A stretch of 64,000 bases of DNA, taken from assembly GCA_947454105.1 (NCBI GenBank), contig CANGIP010000007.1:59663-123662 (forward strand), read 5' to 3'. A program made the position numbers and the translations under genes. Under the pieces are notes generated by a model. The model was not told the DNA's origin. It saw only the letters and a program-made list of their open reading frames with translations, and searched no databases. Shown piece by piece: positions 7,616 through 16,341 of the stretch. This DNA comes from Actinomycetota bacterium. GTDB lineage: Bacteria > Actinomycetota > Acidimicrobiia > Acidimicrobiales > Ilumatobacteraceae. Each line of letters opens with the position of its first letter. The first letter of the stretch is position 1.

Positions 7616-8431
7616 GGCCGCGATCGCCAATATCGCAACTCCGGCGATCACGCGATAAATCACAAAGGCATCAAACGACTTTGAGCGGATCAACTTCAAT
7701 AATCCTGCCACTGCCAACCACCCAGAAATTCCTGCCGTAATAACGCCAACCACCATCGGTATCGCGAGACCATCAGGAATTCCATCTTTCAGCAGTTTGG
7801 CCATTTTCAGAACAACTGCCCCTGCCGTGACAGGAACGCTCAGCAAGAAAGAGAATCGCACTGCAGCGTCTCGATCAAAACCCAAGACTCTTGCCGCCGA
7901 AATACTGATTCCCGAACGAGAAGTCCCCGGGTTGAGCGCAATCACTTGAGCGAGTCCAATCACTATCGCATCGCGTGAATTCATTTCGTCAAATTTGCGC
8001 TTACCGAGGCGTCGATCGGCCCAAGCGAGCAGTAAGCCGAAAACAATTAAAGACAGAGCGATGATGACGGGCTTGCCAAGATGATCGTCAACCCAATTTC
8101 CCGCGATGGCCCCGAACAGCGCGGCAGGAATACTGGCGACAACCAGCAACCAAGCAAGACGACCTTCGGTCGTGCGCGGCTTCTCTTTCTGCACGATCAT
8201 ACGTAGACCATCGCGAACGTAGATGACGAGGTCAGTGCGGAAATAACCCACGACTGCAATCAAGGTGCCAAGGTGCAACGCGACGTCAAAAGCCTTTTCG
8301 ACTGAAACATCAGAGAAGTCATTCCATCCGAACAACCATGGAGCCAGCAGCAGGTGCCCACTGGATGAAATTGGCAGAAATTCAGAGAGGCCTTGAATAA
8401 GACCTAAAACGATGGCGTGAATAATTGGCAC
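7601..8431 (-). CDS. uppP: Undecaprenyl-diphosphatase UppP/BacA
   Basis: Recycles undecaprenyl diphosphate to the monophosphate carrier used for peptidoglycan and other envelope glycans; an integral membrane enzyme. The 276-residue product contains both family motifs, QGLSEFLPISSSGHL near the N-terminus and ALNPGTSRSGISIS around residue 167, in a chain of about eight hydrophobic helices. The start is GTG at 8431; a weak -10-like TAGACA lies 6 nt upstream. Its 3' end overlaps the fmdB-like gene by 15 bp, both being convergent. Confidence 0.95.
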   Translation of the reverse strand: MPIIHAIVLGLIQGLSEFLPISSSGHLLLAPWLFGWNDFSDVSVEKAFDVALHLGTLIAVVGYFRTDLVIYVRDGLRMIVQKEKPRTTEGRLAWLLVVASIPAALFGAIAGNWVDDHLGKPVIIALSLIVFGLLLAWADRRLGKRKFDEMNSRDAIVIGLAQVIALNPGTSRSGISISAARVLGFDRDAAVRFSFLLSVPVTAGAVVLKMAKLLKDGIPDGLAIPMVVGVITAGISGWLAVAGLLKLIRSKSFDAFVIYRVIAGVAILAIAASSWR

Positions 8432-8476
8432 TTGTCTTGTCTAGCGCACTTTGGCTACGACCACCGTGCACTCGTT

Positions 8477-9835
8477 TTAGGCACCGCTCATCGTCACGTC
8501 GTGAATGACGAGCGAAACGCCCGTTGCGCTCATCGGCAACCATTCAAGGTCGCCGCCCACTTCGGCGATATCGAGCAACATCTTCTGCAAAGTTGAGGCA
8601 ATCGTGAACTCGCGAACCGGAGCGCCAACCGTGCCGTTCTTAATTAACAGTCCAGCAGCACCGGTGCTGAAGTCACCAGAAACTGCGTTGACTCCTGAAT
8701 GCAATCCCTGAACTTGCTGAATCAAAATTCCGTCATCAATACCAGCGACAATTTCGGCTTGGCTACGAAGCCCTGGCACAATTTGCAGCGCCAGGCATCC
8801 CGCACTTGGCGAGCCGCCATAGCCGCCACGCAAACCATTACCTGTCGGAGCAACTCCCATGCGCCGAGCCGAGTACGAACTCTGCACAAACTTTTGCAAG
8901 ACACCATCTTGAATCAACGCATTGCGACGTGCCGCCAAACCTTCTCCGTCAATGTCGGTCGCGGTGTACGCCAACGGATTGGTTGGGTCATCAACCAAAG
9001 TCAACAACGGATTTGCAACAACCTCACCAATTCGGTTCGCAAACAAACTGCGCCCCTTCACAACACTTTCGCCGTTGAGCGTTCCGCCAATAATTCCTAA
9101 AAATTGCGCAGTCACAAAAGGATCAAGTACCACCGTGATGCGTCGGCTTTCAGGTTTGGTTGCGCCCAACAAACGTGTTGCACGATCGACAGCCTCACGA
9201 GCAGCGCGTTCAAGATCAAGTTCGTCAACATTGCGACCAACGGCGAAACCAAATCCGGTCTGAGTTTCATCGCCGTCATCGGCCAAAGTTCCGACGCTCA
9301 AGTAGCAGCCATTTTCGCGACCGGCAACTCGAATACCCGTCGTGGTCGCAACAGCAGCTTCACCAAAGGCATCCGAATAATTAGAGTCATCGACGCGAAC
9401 CCGAGAATCACCAGCCAGCGTTAACTTCTCGAGCAACTTGGCCAGTTCAATCTTGCGGGCTGTCGAGGTGTTTTCAAGACTGTCGTCCCACAAACTTTGC
9501 GGAACCACTGCAACGCCATCGGGCTCAGCAAGACCTGACCATTCATCGGGTTCGCCGTAGCCCAAATTGTCGCGAGCTTCGGCCAGCACTTCGGCAATCT
9601 GCGAGGGATCAAGAGTTCCGCAATACGAAGTACCAGTTCGTCCGTCTTTGATGACACGAATTCCGATACCTTCGCTTTGCGCTGAGACGAAGTGTTCAAC
9701 TTCACCTTCGTACACACGCACTTCAGTTGAAAGTCCACGACTCACGTAGGCCTCAACTTGTTCACCTGGTTTGGCCATTGCCACTACTCGTTCGGCAATC
9801 ACCAACAGTTCTCCGCTGCGATCAGGGGTACTCAT
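8477..9835 (-). CDS. tldE: TldE/PmbA-type metalloprotease subunit
   Basis: 452 residues of the TldD/TldE family. The N-terminal half has the YVSRGLSTEVRVYEGEVE pattern and GIGIRVIKDGRTGTSY; the C-terminal half has GLAARRNALIQDGVLQKFVQ and NGLRGGYGGSPSAGC. It lacks the HExxxH motif, as expected for the TldE partner, which forms a heterodimeric peptidase with TldD that degrades unfolded or modified peptides. It overlaps tldD by 4 bp (ATGA), so the two are translationally coupled and in one operon. No RiPP precursor is seen beside them. Confidence 0.92.
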   Translation of the reverse strand: MSTPDRSGELLVIAERVVAMAKPGEQVEAYVSRGLSTEVRVYEGEVEHFVSAQSEGIGIRVIKDGRTGTSYCGTLDPSQIAEVLAEARDNLGYGEPDEWSGLAEPDGVAVVPQSLWDDSLENTSTARKIELAKLLEKLTLAGDSRVRVDDSNYSDAFGEAAVATTTGIRVAGRENGCYLSVGTLADDGDETQTGFGFAVGRNVDELDLERAAREAVDRATRLLGATKPESRRITVVLDPFVTAQFLGIIGGTLNGESVVKGRSLFANRIGEVVANPLLTLVDDPTNPLAYTATDIDGEGLAARRNALIQDGVLQKFVQSSYSARRMGVAPTGNGLRGGYGGSPSAGCLALQIVPGLRSQAEIVAGIDDGILIQQVQGLHSGVNAVSGDFSTGAAGLLIKNGTVGAPVREFTIASTLQKMLLDIAEVGGDLEWLPMSATGVSLVIHDVTMSGA

Positions 9836-11223
9836 GACGCCGTTCCACCAATCGTCATCGACTTCACGCGCAATGTTGGTTGACCATCGCCAACGGGCAC
9901 ACCTTGACCATCTTTTCCGCAGGTGCCCGGATTACCCATGGCAAAGTCATTGCCAAGGCGATCGATATCACGCAAAACCTGGGGACCGTTTCCAATCAGG
10001 TTTCCTTCACGGAGCGGTTCGGTGATTTCACCATTCTCAATGAGGTAGGCCTCGGTCATTCCAAACACAAAGTCACCCGTTGCGGTATTGACACTGCCGC
10101 CACCAAGGTGGGCAACGTAGACACCGTTGGGCGTGTCCTTAATAATGTCGGCCGGGTCTTCTTCACCGTTCAACACATATGTATTCGTCATTCGCACCAT
10201 CGGCAAGTCTTTGTACGACTGACGACGACCGTTACCGCTTTGTGGACGACCTTCCTTGCGAGCTCGCAAGTAGTCCCACATGTAGTCAGTCAGAATTCCG
10301 TTTTCAATGAGTACGTTGTACTGCGACGGATGGCCTTCATCGTCAATGGCGATCGCACCCCATTCATGTGTCATCGTGCCATCGTCAACCAAGGTGACGA
10401 GCGGAGAGGCAACGAGTTCGCCAACTTTGCCCTTGTACACACTGGCACCCTTGGCGACAAGGTCGGCTTCAAGCCCGTGACCACATGCTTCATGAAACAA
10501 CACTCCACCACTTCCAGCCTTGATCACGACTGGCAACGAGCCTGATGGCGCAGGACGCGCTTTCAACTTGGTGAGTGCTCGGCCCGCTGCTGCACGCGCC
10601 ACATCTTCAACTTGAACTTTGTCAAAGAGTTCGAATCCCATGGTGTGGCCGAGCGAATCAAAACCGGTTTGCATACCGGCATCGCCATTGGCGACAGCGC
10701 TGACGCGTAACAAGGTACGAACGCGTTCATCGTGAGCAACGAGACCATCACTATTTGCGATCACAATTCGAGTACGTCCATCGGAGTAGCCCGCCGACAC
10801 TTGCGAGATCGCTCCACCTGCAGAACGTGCCGCATCATCAACTCGACGCAACAAATCAACCTTGGCTGCTTTGCCAATTGTTGAAGGATCAATTTTGATC
10901 GGACTCACAATTCGAGACGGCTGCGTCGTGAGAGCAATCACCTTGGTACCACCGCCACCTTGTCGAGCAGCTTCAGCTGCAACTCGTGCGGCGGCCATCA
11001 ACCCGGCTTCCGAAAGATCTGCAGTGTGGGCAAATCCGGTTGTATCGCCAGCAATGACACGAATTCCGGCGCCCCGATTTCGTCCAGTTGACAACTGTTC
11101 AATTTTTCCGTCGTCAAGGCCGACTCCGGTGCCTCGCCAATCAGATGCAAATACTTCGGCAAAGTCGGCGCCGGTTCGTAAACCTTCGGCCAAAACACGT
11201 TCAAGAATGTCGTTGTCAATCAC
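9832..11223 (-). CDS. tldD: TldD-type zinc metalloprotease
   Basis: 463 residues. The zinc motif HEACGH occurs in GGVLFHEACGHGLEADL, and the C-terminus has GDFVFGMTEAYLIENGEITEPL with a later cysteine in GNPGTCGKDGQGVPVGDG, typical of TldD. With TldE it forms the barrel-shaped peptidase. The start is GTG 11223, 6 nt after a TAGGAT -10 box, and tldD is first in the tldD-tldE operon. Family length is normal. Confidence 0.94.
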   Translation of the reverse strand: MIDNDILERVLAEGLRTGADFAEVFASDWRGTGVGLDDGKIEQLSTGRNRGAGIRVIAGDTTGFAHTADLSEAGLMAAARVAAEAARQGGGGTKVIALTTQPSRIVSPIKIDPSTIGKAAKVDLLRRVDDAARSAGGAISQVSAGYSDGRTRIVIANSDGLVAHDERVRTLLRVSAVANGDAGMQTGFDSLGHTMGFELFDKVQVEDVARAAAGRALTKLKARPAPSGSLPVVIKAGSGGVLFHEACGHGLEADLVAKGASVYKGKVGELVASPLVTLVDDGTMTHEWGAIAIDDEGHPSQYNVLIENGILTDYMWDYLRARKEGRPQSGNGRRQSYKDLPMVRMTNTYVLNGEEDPADIIKDTPNGVYVAHLGGGSVNTATGDFVFGMTEAYLIENGEITEPLREGNLIGNGPQVLRDIDRLGNDFAMGNPGTCGKDGQGVPVGDGQPTLRVKSMTIGGTAS

Positions 11224-11229
11224 GTGACA

Positions 11230-11235
11230 ATCCTA
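11230..11235 (-). promoter_or_regulatory. -10 box TAGGAT of tldD-tldE
   Basis: TAGGAT, 6 nt, GTG at 11223: leaderless arrangement. Confidence 0.5.
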
Positions 11236-11256
11236 CATAGCAGCTGAGAAGGCGCT

Positions 11257-12522
11257 CTATGCAAGAAGTTTGGCGGGTTGATGTGATCGACGTAATCGAC
11301 TGACCCCAAGCGCCGCAACTCCGCAACTCAATCCAGCGATGATGAAAGATTCGCGATATGAACCCGTGGCATCTCGCAATGCTCCTGCTCCCCACGCAGC
11401 GACAGCTGCGCCCGTTTGGTGACCAGCAAAAACCCATCCGTATACAAGTGGTCCTTGTTGCACACCAAAGCGTTCAACACACAGCGACACCGTGGGAGGA
11501 ACTGTCGCCACCCAGTCGAGCCCGTAGAAAACCATGAAGCCAGCAAGTCCCATTCCTCGCGTACTTAACACGGGATCAAGAAAGAGCAGACTCAGTCCGC
11601 GAAACGCGTAATACACCATGAGCAACTTCGCCGGGTCCACGCGATCGGTCAGCCAGCCTGAGCCAACAGTTCCTACAACATCAAAAATGCCAATCAAAGC
11701 CAGAAATCCAGCAGCGGTCGTCGAGGTAACTCCGTGATCGTGCGCAGCGGGCAAAAAGTGAGTCTGAATCAATCCGTTAGTTGAAAGTCCACAGACAAAG
11801 AAACTGCCAAACAACAACCAAAAGACTCCGTTGCGACGCGCCGATGTGAACGCTGCGAACGCAGCACGAATCGGATTTCCTGACACTGGTGGCTGCTGAT
11901 ACGACGCGTCAGCACCGTATGGAAGCAAACCGATGTCAGCTGGAAAATTCCGCAAGAACAGTCCGACTAACGGGACCACCGCCAGTGCTGAAATGGCAAT
12001 CGTGAACCCAACCCAACGCCAACCATGATGATCCGCAATGCGCGTCAGTACTGGCAAGAAAATCAACTGACCACTCGCAGTGGCGGCTGTCAGAGCGCCC
12101 ATGACCAAACCGCGTCGTTGCACAAACCAACGACTAGCAACTGTTGACGCAAAGACCGTCGCCATACAGCCCGATCCAGTTCCGACAACTCCGCCCCACA
12201 AGAGATACAACTGCCACGTTGACGTCATCCGAGTTGTTAATAAGGCACCTGTTGAAATCACCAACAGCGCAATCACTGTGACTCGACGTAGCCCATATTT
12301 GCCTTGCAGCGCCGCAGCGAATGGGCCGATAAAGCCAAAGAGCAAAACATTGATACTGACTGCGGTCCCAACTGTCCCACGCCCCCAACCAAATTCGGCA
12401 TGCAAGGGGTCGATGAGGATTCCTGGGGTTGAACGAAAACCCGCCGCGCCCAGAAGTGTCATAAACGCGACGACGAAAATCAGCCAGGGATAGTTTTTCT
12501 TGCTGAATATTTGCCCCGACAT
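11257..12522 (-). CDS. MFS transporter (monocarboxylate/OFA-like)
   Basis: A 421-residue protein with about 12 hydrophobic segments in two halves. The N-terminal motif GAAGFRSTPGILIDPLHAEF and the loop GKYGLRRV match the major facilitator superfamily group that includes oxalate/formate antiporter and monocarboxylate carriers. The second half has LTDRVDPAKLLMVYYAFRG. The substrate is unknown; an organic acid is a reasonable guess. It is divergent from the PAP2 gene and its stop is 33 nt from tldD. A TACCCT -10 box lies 7 nt before the ATG. Confidence 0.8.
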   Translation of the reverse strand: MSGQIFSKKNYPWLIFVVAFMTLLGAAGFRSTPGILIDPLHAEFGWGRGTVGTAVSINVLLFGFIGPFAAALQGKYGLRRVTVIALLVISTGALLTTRMTSTWQLYLLWGGVVGTGSGCMATVFASTVASRWFVQRRGLVMGALTAATASGQLIFLPVLTRIADHHGWRWVGFTIAISALAVVPLVGLFLRNFPADIGLLPYGADASYQQPPVSGNPIRAAFAAFTSARRNGVFWLLFGSFFVCGLSTNGLIQTHFLPAAHDHGVTSTTAAGFLALIGIFDVVGTVGSGWLTDRVDPAKLLMVYYAFRGLSLLFLDPVLSTRGMGLAGFMVFYGLDWVATVPPTVSLCVERFGVQQGPLVYGWVFAGHQTGAAVAAWGAGALRDATGSYRESFIIAGLSCGVAALGVSRLRRSHQPAKLLA

Positions 12523-12529
12523 CAGATCA

Positions 12530-12535
12530 AGGGTA
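12530..12535 (-). promoter_or_regulatory. -10 box TACCCT of the MFS gene
   Basis: TACCCT, 7 nt, ATG at 12522 on the minus strand. Confidence 0.45.
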
Positions 12536-12556
12536 CTCCAACGACCATTGATTGCC

Positions 12557-12562
12557 TAGATT
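12557..12562 (+). promoter_or_regulatory. -10 box TAGATT of the PAP2 gene
   Basis: TAGATT, 6 nt, GTG at 12569. Divergent from the MFS promoter 22 bp away. Confidence 0.5.
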
Positions 12563-12568
12563 GTTTAG

Positions 12569-13501
12569 GTGGATGCGGCCGTGGATGCGACGAACAACTC
12601 AAATTCTGTTCAGCGCGAACATCGCACCTACTGGTGGAAGGAAGCACTCATTATGGGCGCCTTCTACTTGCTGTATTCATGGAGTCGTAATCTTTTCGGT
12701 TCGGCCCATATTTCATTAGAGACTGGTGAAAAGCCTCTTCGTGCGTTTCATAACGCCGAGAGAATTATTCATTTTGAAAGAACAATCGGACTCTTTCATG
12801 AGGAATCCGTCCAAGATTGGTTTTTGCGATTCCGCGGATTCATCAAATTTTGGAATACCTATTACGGAACTGCCCACTTCATCGTGACCTTCGCGGTCTT
12901 CTGGATCCTCTTCGTCAAGCGCAAAGATGTTTTCCCACAATGGCGCAACACGTTGGCTATTACAACTGCACTCGCGATCGTCGGATTTTCACTCTTCCCT
13001 TTGATGCCCCCACGCCTACTTGACTCACCTTGTCCTGCACAAGGCGGATTCGGCGGATCATGTATCGAAAGTAAATATCGCGATGAAGGTCCTGACGGAC
13101 TGCCCAAGACCGAAGATGATGGCTCATTTGGTTTTGTTGACACATTGCCGACATACGGCGGGGCGCTCTGGACGTTCGATTCAAAGGCCATGAAAACGAT
13201 TTCCAATCAATACGCCGCGATGCCGAGTATGCATATTGGCTGGAGTAGTTGGTGCGCCTTCGCGGTGTGGCCTCTTCTGCGCCGTCGCTGGGCCAAGATT
13301 GCGGTCTTGCTCTATCCGGCGGCAACGCTGTTCTGCATCGTGGTCACGGCCAATCATTATTGGATCGACGGTGTCGGCGGACAACTCGCCCTTGCCATCG
13401 GCGCCTGGGCTGGTTGGGCGTTACATCGCCAAAATCAACGACGGCTTGACCGCAAGTTCTTAGCCGCCAGTTCTCTCAACACGATTCCTCAACCCAATTG
13501 A
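12569..13501 (+). CDS. PAP2-family membrane phosphatase/transferase
   Basis: 310 residues with about six membrane helices. The middle motif MPSMHIGWS (about residues 217-225) and the last motif HYWIDGVGG (about 262-270) are the acid-phosphatase signatures with catalytic His and Asp, and the layout resembles the subfamily that includes inositol phosphorylceramide synthase-like proteins. It probably acts on a lipid phosphate at the outer membrane face. An insertion between helices (about 150-195, with SPCPAQGG) has paired cysteines that could be extracellular. The start is GTG, 6 nt after a TAGATT box. dxs follows 70 bp later on the same strand; a link to isoprenoid diphosphates is possible but unproven. 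Confidence 0.8.
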   Translation: MDAAVDATNNSNSVQREHRTYWWKEALIMGAFYLLYSWSRNLFGSAHISLETGEKPLRAFHNAERIIHFERTIGLFHEESVQDWFLRFRGFIKFWNTYYGTAHFIVTFAVFWILFVKRKDVFPQWRNTLAITTALAIVGFSLFPLMPPRLLDSPCPAQGGFGGSCIESKYRDEGPDGLPKTEDDGSFGFVDTLPTYGGALWTFDSKAMKTISNQYAAMPSMHIGWSSWCAFAVWPLLRRRWAKIAVLLYPAATLFCIVVTANHYWIDGVGGQLALAIGAWAGWALHRQNQRRLDRKFLAASSLNTIPQPN

Positions 13502-13570
13502 CCCCTGTCACGCCCCACCTAATCGCCCAATTCTGTGGCACGGGCACGCAGAGATAGCGTGAAGACCGTT

Positions 13571-15505
13571 ATGACGATCGAATCCATCAAAGAGCCGGCT
13601 GATCTTCGCCGATTGTCATACCTCGAACTTGAAGATCTCGCTGGAGAAATCCGTGACTTCATCGTTCAAGCAGTTGCCACAAACAGTGGACATCTTGGTT
13701 CAAACCTCGGAGCCGTCGAGCTCACGCTTGCACTTCACCGAGTTTTTGATTCACCAACCGATGCGATTTTGTGGGACACAGGTCATCAGGCTTACGTTCA
13801 CAAAATAGTGACTGGCCGCGCTGCCGGCTTTGCGCAACTTCGTCAGGCCGATGGACTATCGGGATATCCAAGCCGCGAAGAAAGCAAACACGACTACATC
13901 GAAAATAGTCACGCCTCAACCGTTTTGTCATATGCGTACGGAATGTCAGTTGCACGCGATGCTGGTGTTGATAAGCACCGCCACATCGTTGCCGTCATCG
14001 GCGATGGCTCAATGACTGGTGGCATGGCGTACGAAGCGCTCAACAATCTTGGTCACAGTAAACAACGTGTGATCATTGTCTTGAATGACAATGGTCGTAG
14101 TTATGCACCAACAATTTCGAATCTCACTCAGCAGCCCGCGGTGCTTGAGTCGGTGGATAAAACACCATTCCCCGACCGCATCACCGAAATTCTTTCAAGC
14201 AGCCTCACTCGTATTCGCATGAATCCGTTGTACGTCCAGCGCCAACGAAAAATCGAATCGTGGTTGCAGGGCCTTCCTGTCGTCGGACAACAAGCTGAAA
14301 AAGGAATGGAAGCAGTGAAGGCTGCCGTACGCGAATTCTTGCAACCACCCTCGTTCTTTGAAGCGCTTGGCGTTCGCTATATCGGGCCCATCGATGGACA
14401 TGATGTCCGAGAGCTTGAAATTGCTTTGCGTAACGCCGAAGACTTATCGAGTGAAGGTCCCATTGTCGTCCACGTACTCACACAAAAAGGCAAGGGCTAC
14501 TCGCCAGCCGAAGATGACGACGAAAAGCATTTACACGACACGCCGGTCTTTGATCCTGCAGTTGGCCCACCCAAAGCAGTGCCAACTGGGTACACCCAGG
14601 CTTTCGCCGATGCAATTTTGAAAGAAGCCGAAACCGATTCGCGTCTTGTCGCAATCACTGCAGCGATGCCGGGTCCAACTGGACTTTTACCTTTCCAAGA
14701 ACGTTTCCCTCAACGATTTTTTGATGTTGGTATTGCCGAACAACATGCGGTCACTGGTGCTGCCGGCATGGCCATGGGCGGACTTCGACCAATTGTTGCG
14801 TTGTATTCAACATTTTTGTCGCGCGCCTGGGACCAAGTTGTGTACGACGTCGCATTACATCGCTTGCCGGTCATCTTTTGTTTAGATCGTGCTGGCATCA
14901 CTGGTGATGATGGCCCAAGTCACCACGGCATCTACGACATGGCACTTTTGTGCAAGGTTCCTGGCATGCGCGTCTTGGCCCCATCGAGCGCTCAAGAATT
15001 ACAACAGATGTTGCACGATGCAATTTCACTTGCCGATTCAGGGCCAGTGGCGATTCGTTACCCCAAAGGTGCAGCGCGTCAGGTACCCAACGACGAAGTT
15101 GGATCTGGTTTGAACGCGCTTCGCCTGCGTCAGGGCGACCGCAAGGTGGCAATTTTGGCAGTCGGCAAAATGGTGGCCGCTGCCCTGAAAGCTGCCGAAG
15201 TCCTTGCGGAACGAGGCGTCGAGGCCACGGTCTGGGATGTTCGTTCGTGTGCTCCTCTCGACCCTGCGATGTGCGCGGATGCCGCCACGCACGAACGCGT
15301 CATCACCATTGAAGACGGCATTCGTGAAGGCGGAGTTGGTATGTCAATCGCTGCCAATATCAGCGAAATCAGTGGCACCTGCCGAGTCGAGTCGCTCGGT
15401 GTGCCGACAAAATTCTTGCCTCATGCCAAGCCCGATCGTTTATTAGCCCAACTTGGGCTCGACGCAGATGGCATTATCAAGGCATACGATTCTGCGCCCC
15501 TGTGA
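13571..15505 (+). CDS. dxs: 1-deoxy-D-xylulose-5-phosphate synthase
   Basis: Condenses pyruvate and glyceraldehyde 3-phosphate, the first step of the MEP isoprenoid pathway; thiamine diphosphate-dependent. The 644-residue product has HLGSNLGAVELTLALHRVFD, WDTGHQAYVHKI, the TPP motif GDGSMTGGMAYEALNN, and in the second half FDVGIAEQHAVTGAAGMAMGG and DRAGITGDDGPSHHG. The frame is open from GTG 13535, but the ATG at 13571 gives the usual MTIES...DLRRLS N-terminus. A TAGCGT box ends 10 nt upstream. The TPP need fits the riboswitch-controlled thiamine uptake at 20.5 kb. Confidence 0.96.
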   Translation: MTIESIKEPADLRRLSYLELEDLAGEIRDFIVQAVATNSGHLGSNLGAVELTLALHRVFDSPTDAILWDTGHQAYVHKIVTGRAAGFAQLRQADGLSGYPSREESKHDYIENSHASTVLSYAYGMSVARDAGVDKHRHIVAVIGDGSMTGGMAYEALNNLGHSKQRVIIVLNDNGRSYAPTISNLTQQPAVLESVDKTPFPDRITEILSSSLTRIRMNPLYVQRQRKIESWLQGLPVVGQQAEKGMEAVKAAVREFLQPPSFFEALGVRYIGPIDGHDVRELEIALRNAEDLSSEGPIVVHVLTQKGKGYSPAEDDDEKHLHDTPVFDPAVGPPKAVPTGYTQAFADAILKEAETDSRLVAITAAMPGPTGLLPFQERFPQRFFDVGIAEQHAVTGAAGMAMGGLRPIVALYSTFLSRAWDQVVYDVALHRLPVIFCLDRAGITGDDGPSHHGIYDMALLCKVPGMRVLAPSSAQELQQMLHDAISLADSGPVAIRYPKGAARQVPNDEVGSGLNALRLRQGDRKVAILAVGKMVAAALKAAEVLAERGVEATVWDVRSCAPLDPAMCADAATHERVITIEDGIREGGVGMSIAANISEISGTCRVESLGVPTKFLPHAKPDRLLAQLGLDADGIIKAYDSAPL

Positions 15506-15546
15506 ATCGTCAACCATGAAACCTCTTTCGCCGAATCGCCGTTTGC

Positions 15547-16341
15547 ATGAACAACTCATCTGATATCAATCTCGCCGAAGAACTGGCCCTTGCTATTCGA
15601 ATCGCCGATGCGGCTGATGCAATATCTCTCCCATATTTTCAACGACAGAATTTCACATTGTCCCGCAAGGCCGACCACAGCGAAGTGACCGAGGCCGACC
15701 GCAACACTGAAACGGCAATCGTCGAACTCATCACCCAACATCGTCCCGAGCACGCGATCTATGGAGAAGAGCATGGCCACTCGGGCAATGCAGCATCCCC
15801 GTGGAAGTGGGTCATCGATCCCATCGACGGAACTTCAAACTTCGTTCGCGGCGTTCCAGTGTGGGCGACATTGATCGCACTTGTCCACGACACCGATGGC
15901 CCGGTCGTAGGAGTCGTTTCCGCTCCTGCACTACCTCGCCGTTGGTGGGGTGCGCGCGGAATCGGATCTTTCGCCAATGGTCGACCGATGAAAGTCTCAG
16001 AAGTGTCATCGATCGCCGAGGCTCAAATCAGCGTCACCTTCAATGCTGGGTGGGATCATGTCGGAGGTACCGCACTGCTCGTGGCTCTTCAACAACGGGC
16101 CTATCGCGCTCGGGGTTACGGCGATTTCTGGCAGCACATGCTCGTTGCAGAAGGTGCCGTTGATATTGCTATTGATGCAATTGGCCTGGCTCCATATGAC
16201 AATGCTGCCGTTCAAGCAATCGTTGAAATAGCTGGTGGCCGCCATACCGATCGTTTTGGCGTTCGCGACTACGAACAGAACTCGGCGATATCCACTAACG
16301 GTCGTTTACATGATGAGGTCATTACTAGTCTCAGGGTATGA
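15547..16341 (+). CDS. Inositol-monophosphatase-family phosphatase, HisN-like
   Basis: 264 residues with the metal-binding motifs of this superfamily: EVTEADRNTE, GEEHG, WVIDPIDGTSNFVRGVP (about 93-109), and the C-terminal LAPYDNAAVQAIVEIAGG. The GDFWQHMLVAEGAVDIAID segment and overall length resemble actinobacterial HisN histidinol phosphatases (Rv3137 type), so histidine synthesis is the best guess; inositol-1-phosphatase is an alternative, of interest because inositol-3-phosphate synthase lies at 41.2 kb. The start codon lacks a clear ribosome-binding site. The last bases contain the -10 box of the next gene, with which it overlaps by 4 bp. Confidence 0.75.
   Translation: MNNSSDINLAEELALAIRIADAADAISLPYFQRQNFTLSRKADHSEVTEADRNTETAIVELITQHRPEHAIYGEEHGHSGNAASPWKWVIDPIDGTSNFVRGVPVWATLIALVHDTDGPVVGVVSAPALPRRWWGARGIGSFANGRPMKVSEVSSIAEAQISVTFNAGWDHVGGTALLVALQQRAYRARGYGDFWQHMLVAEGAVDIAIDAIGLAPYDNAAVQAIVEIAGGRHTDRFGVRDYEQNSAISTNGRLHDEVITSLRV
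16326..16331 (+). promoter_or_regulatory. -10 box TAGTCT inside the HisN-like gene
   Basis: TAGTCT, 6 nt, ATG at 16338. The promoter lies in the last codons of the upstream gene, so the amidohydrolase could be transcribed alone as well as by read-through. Confidence 0.45.
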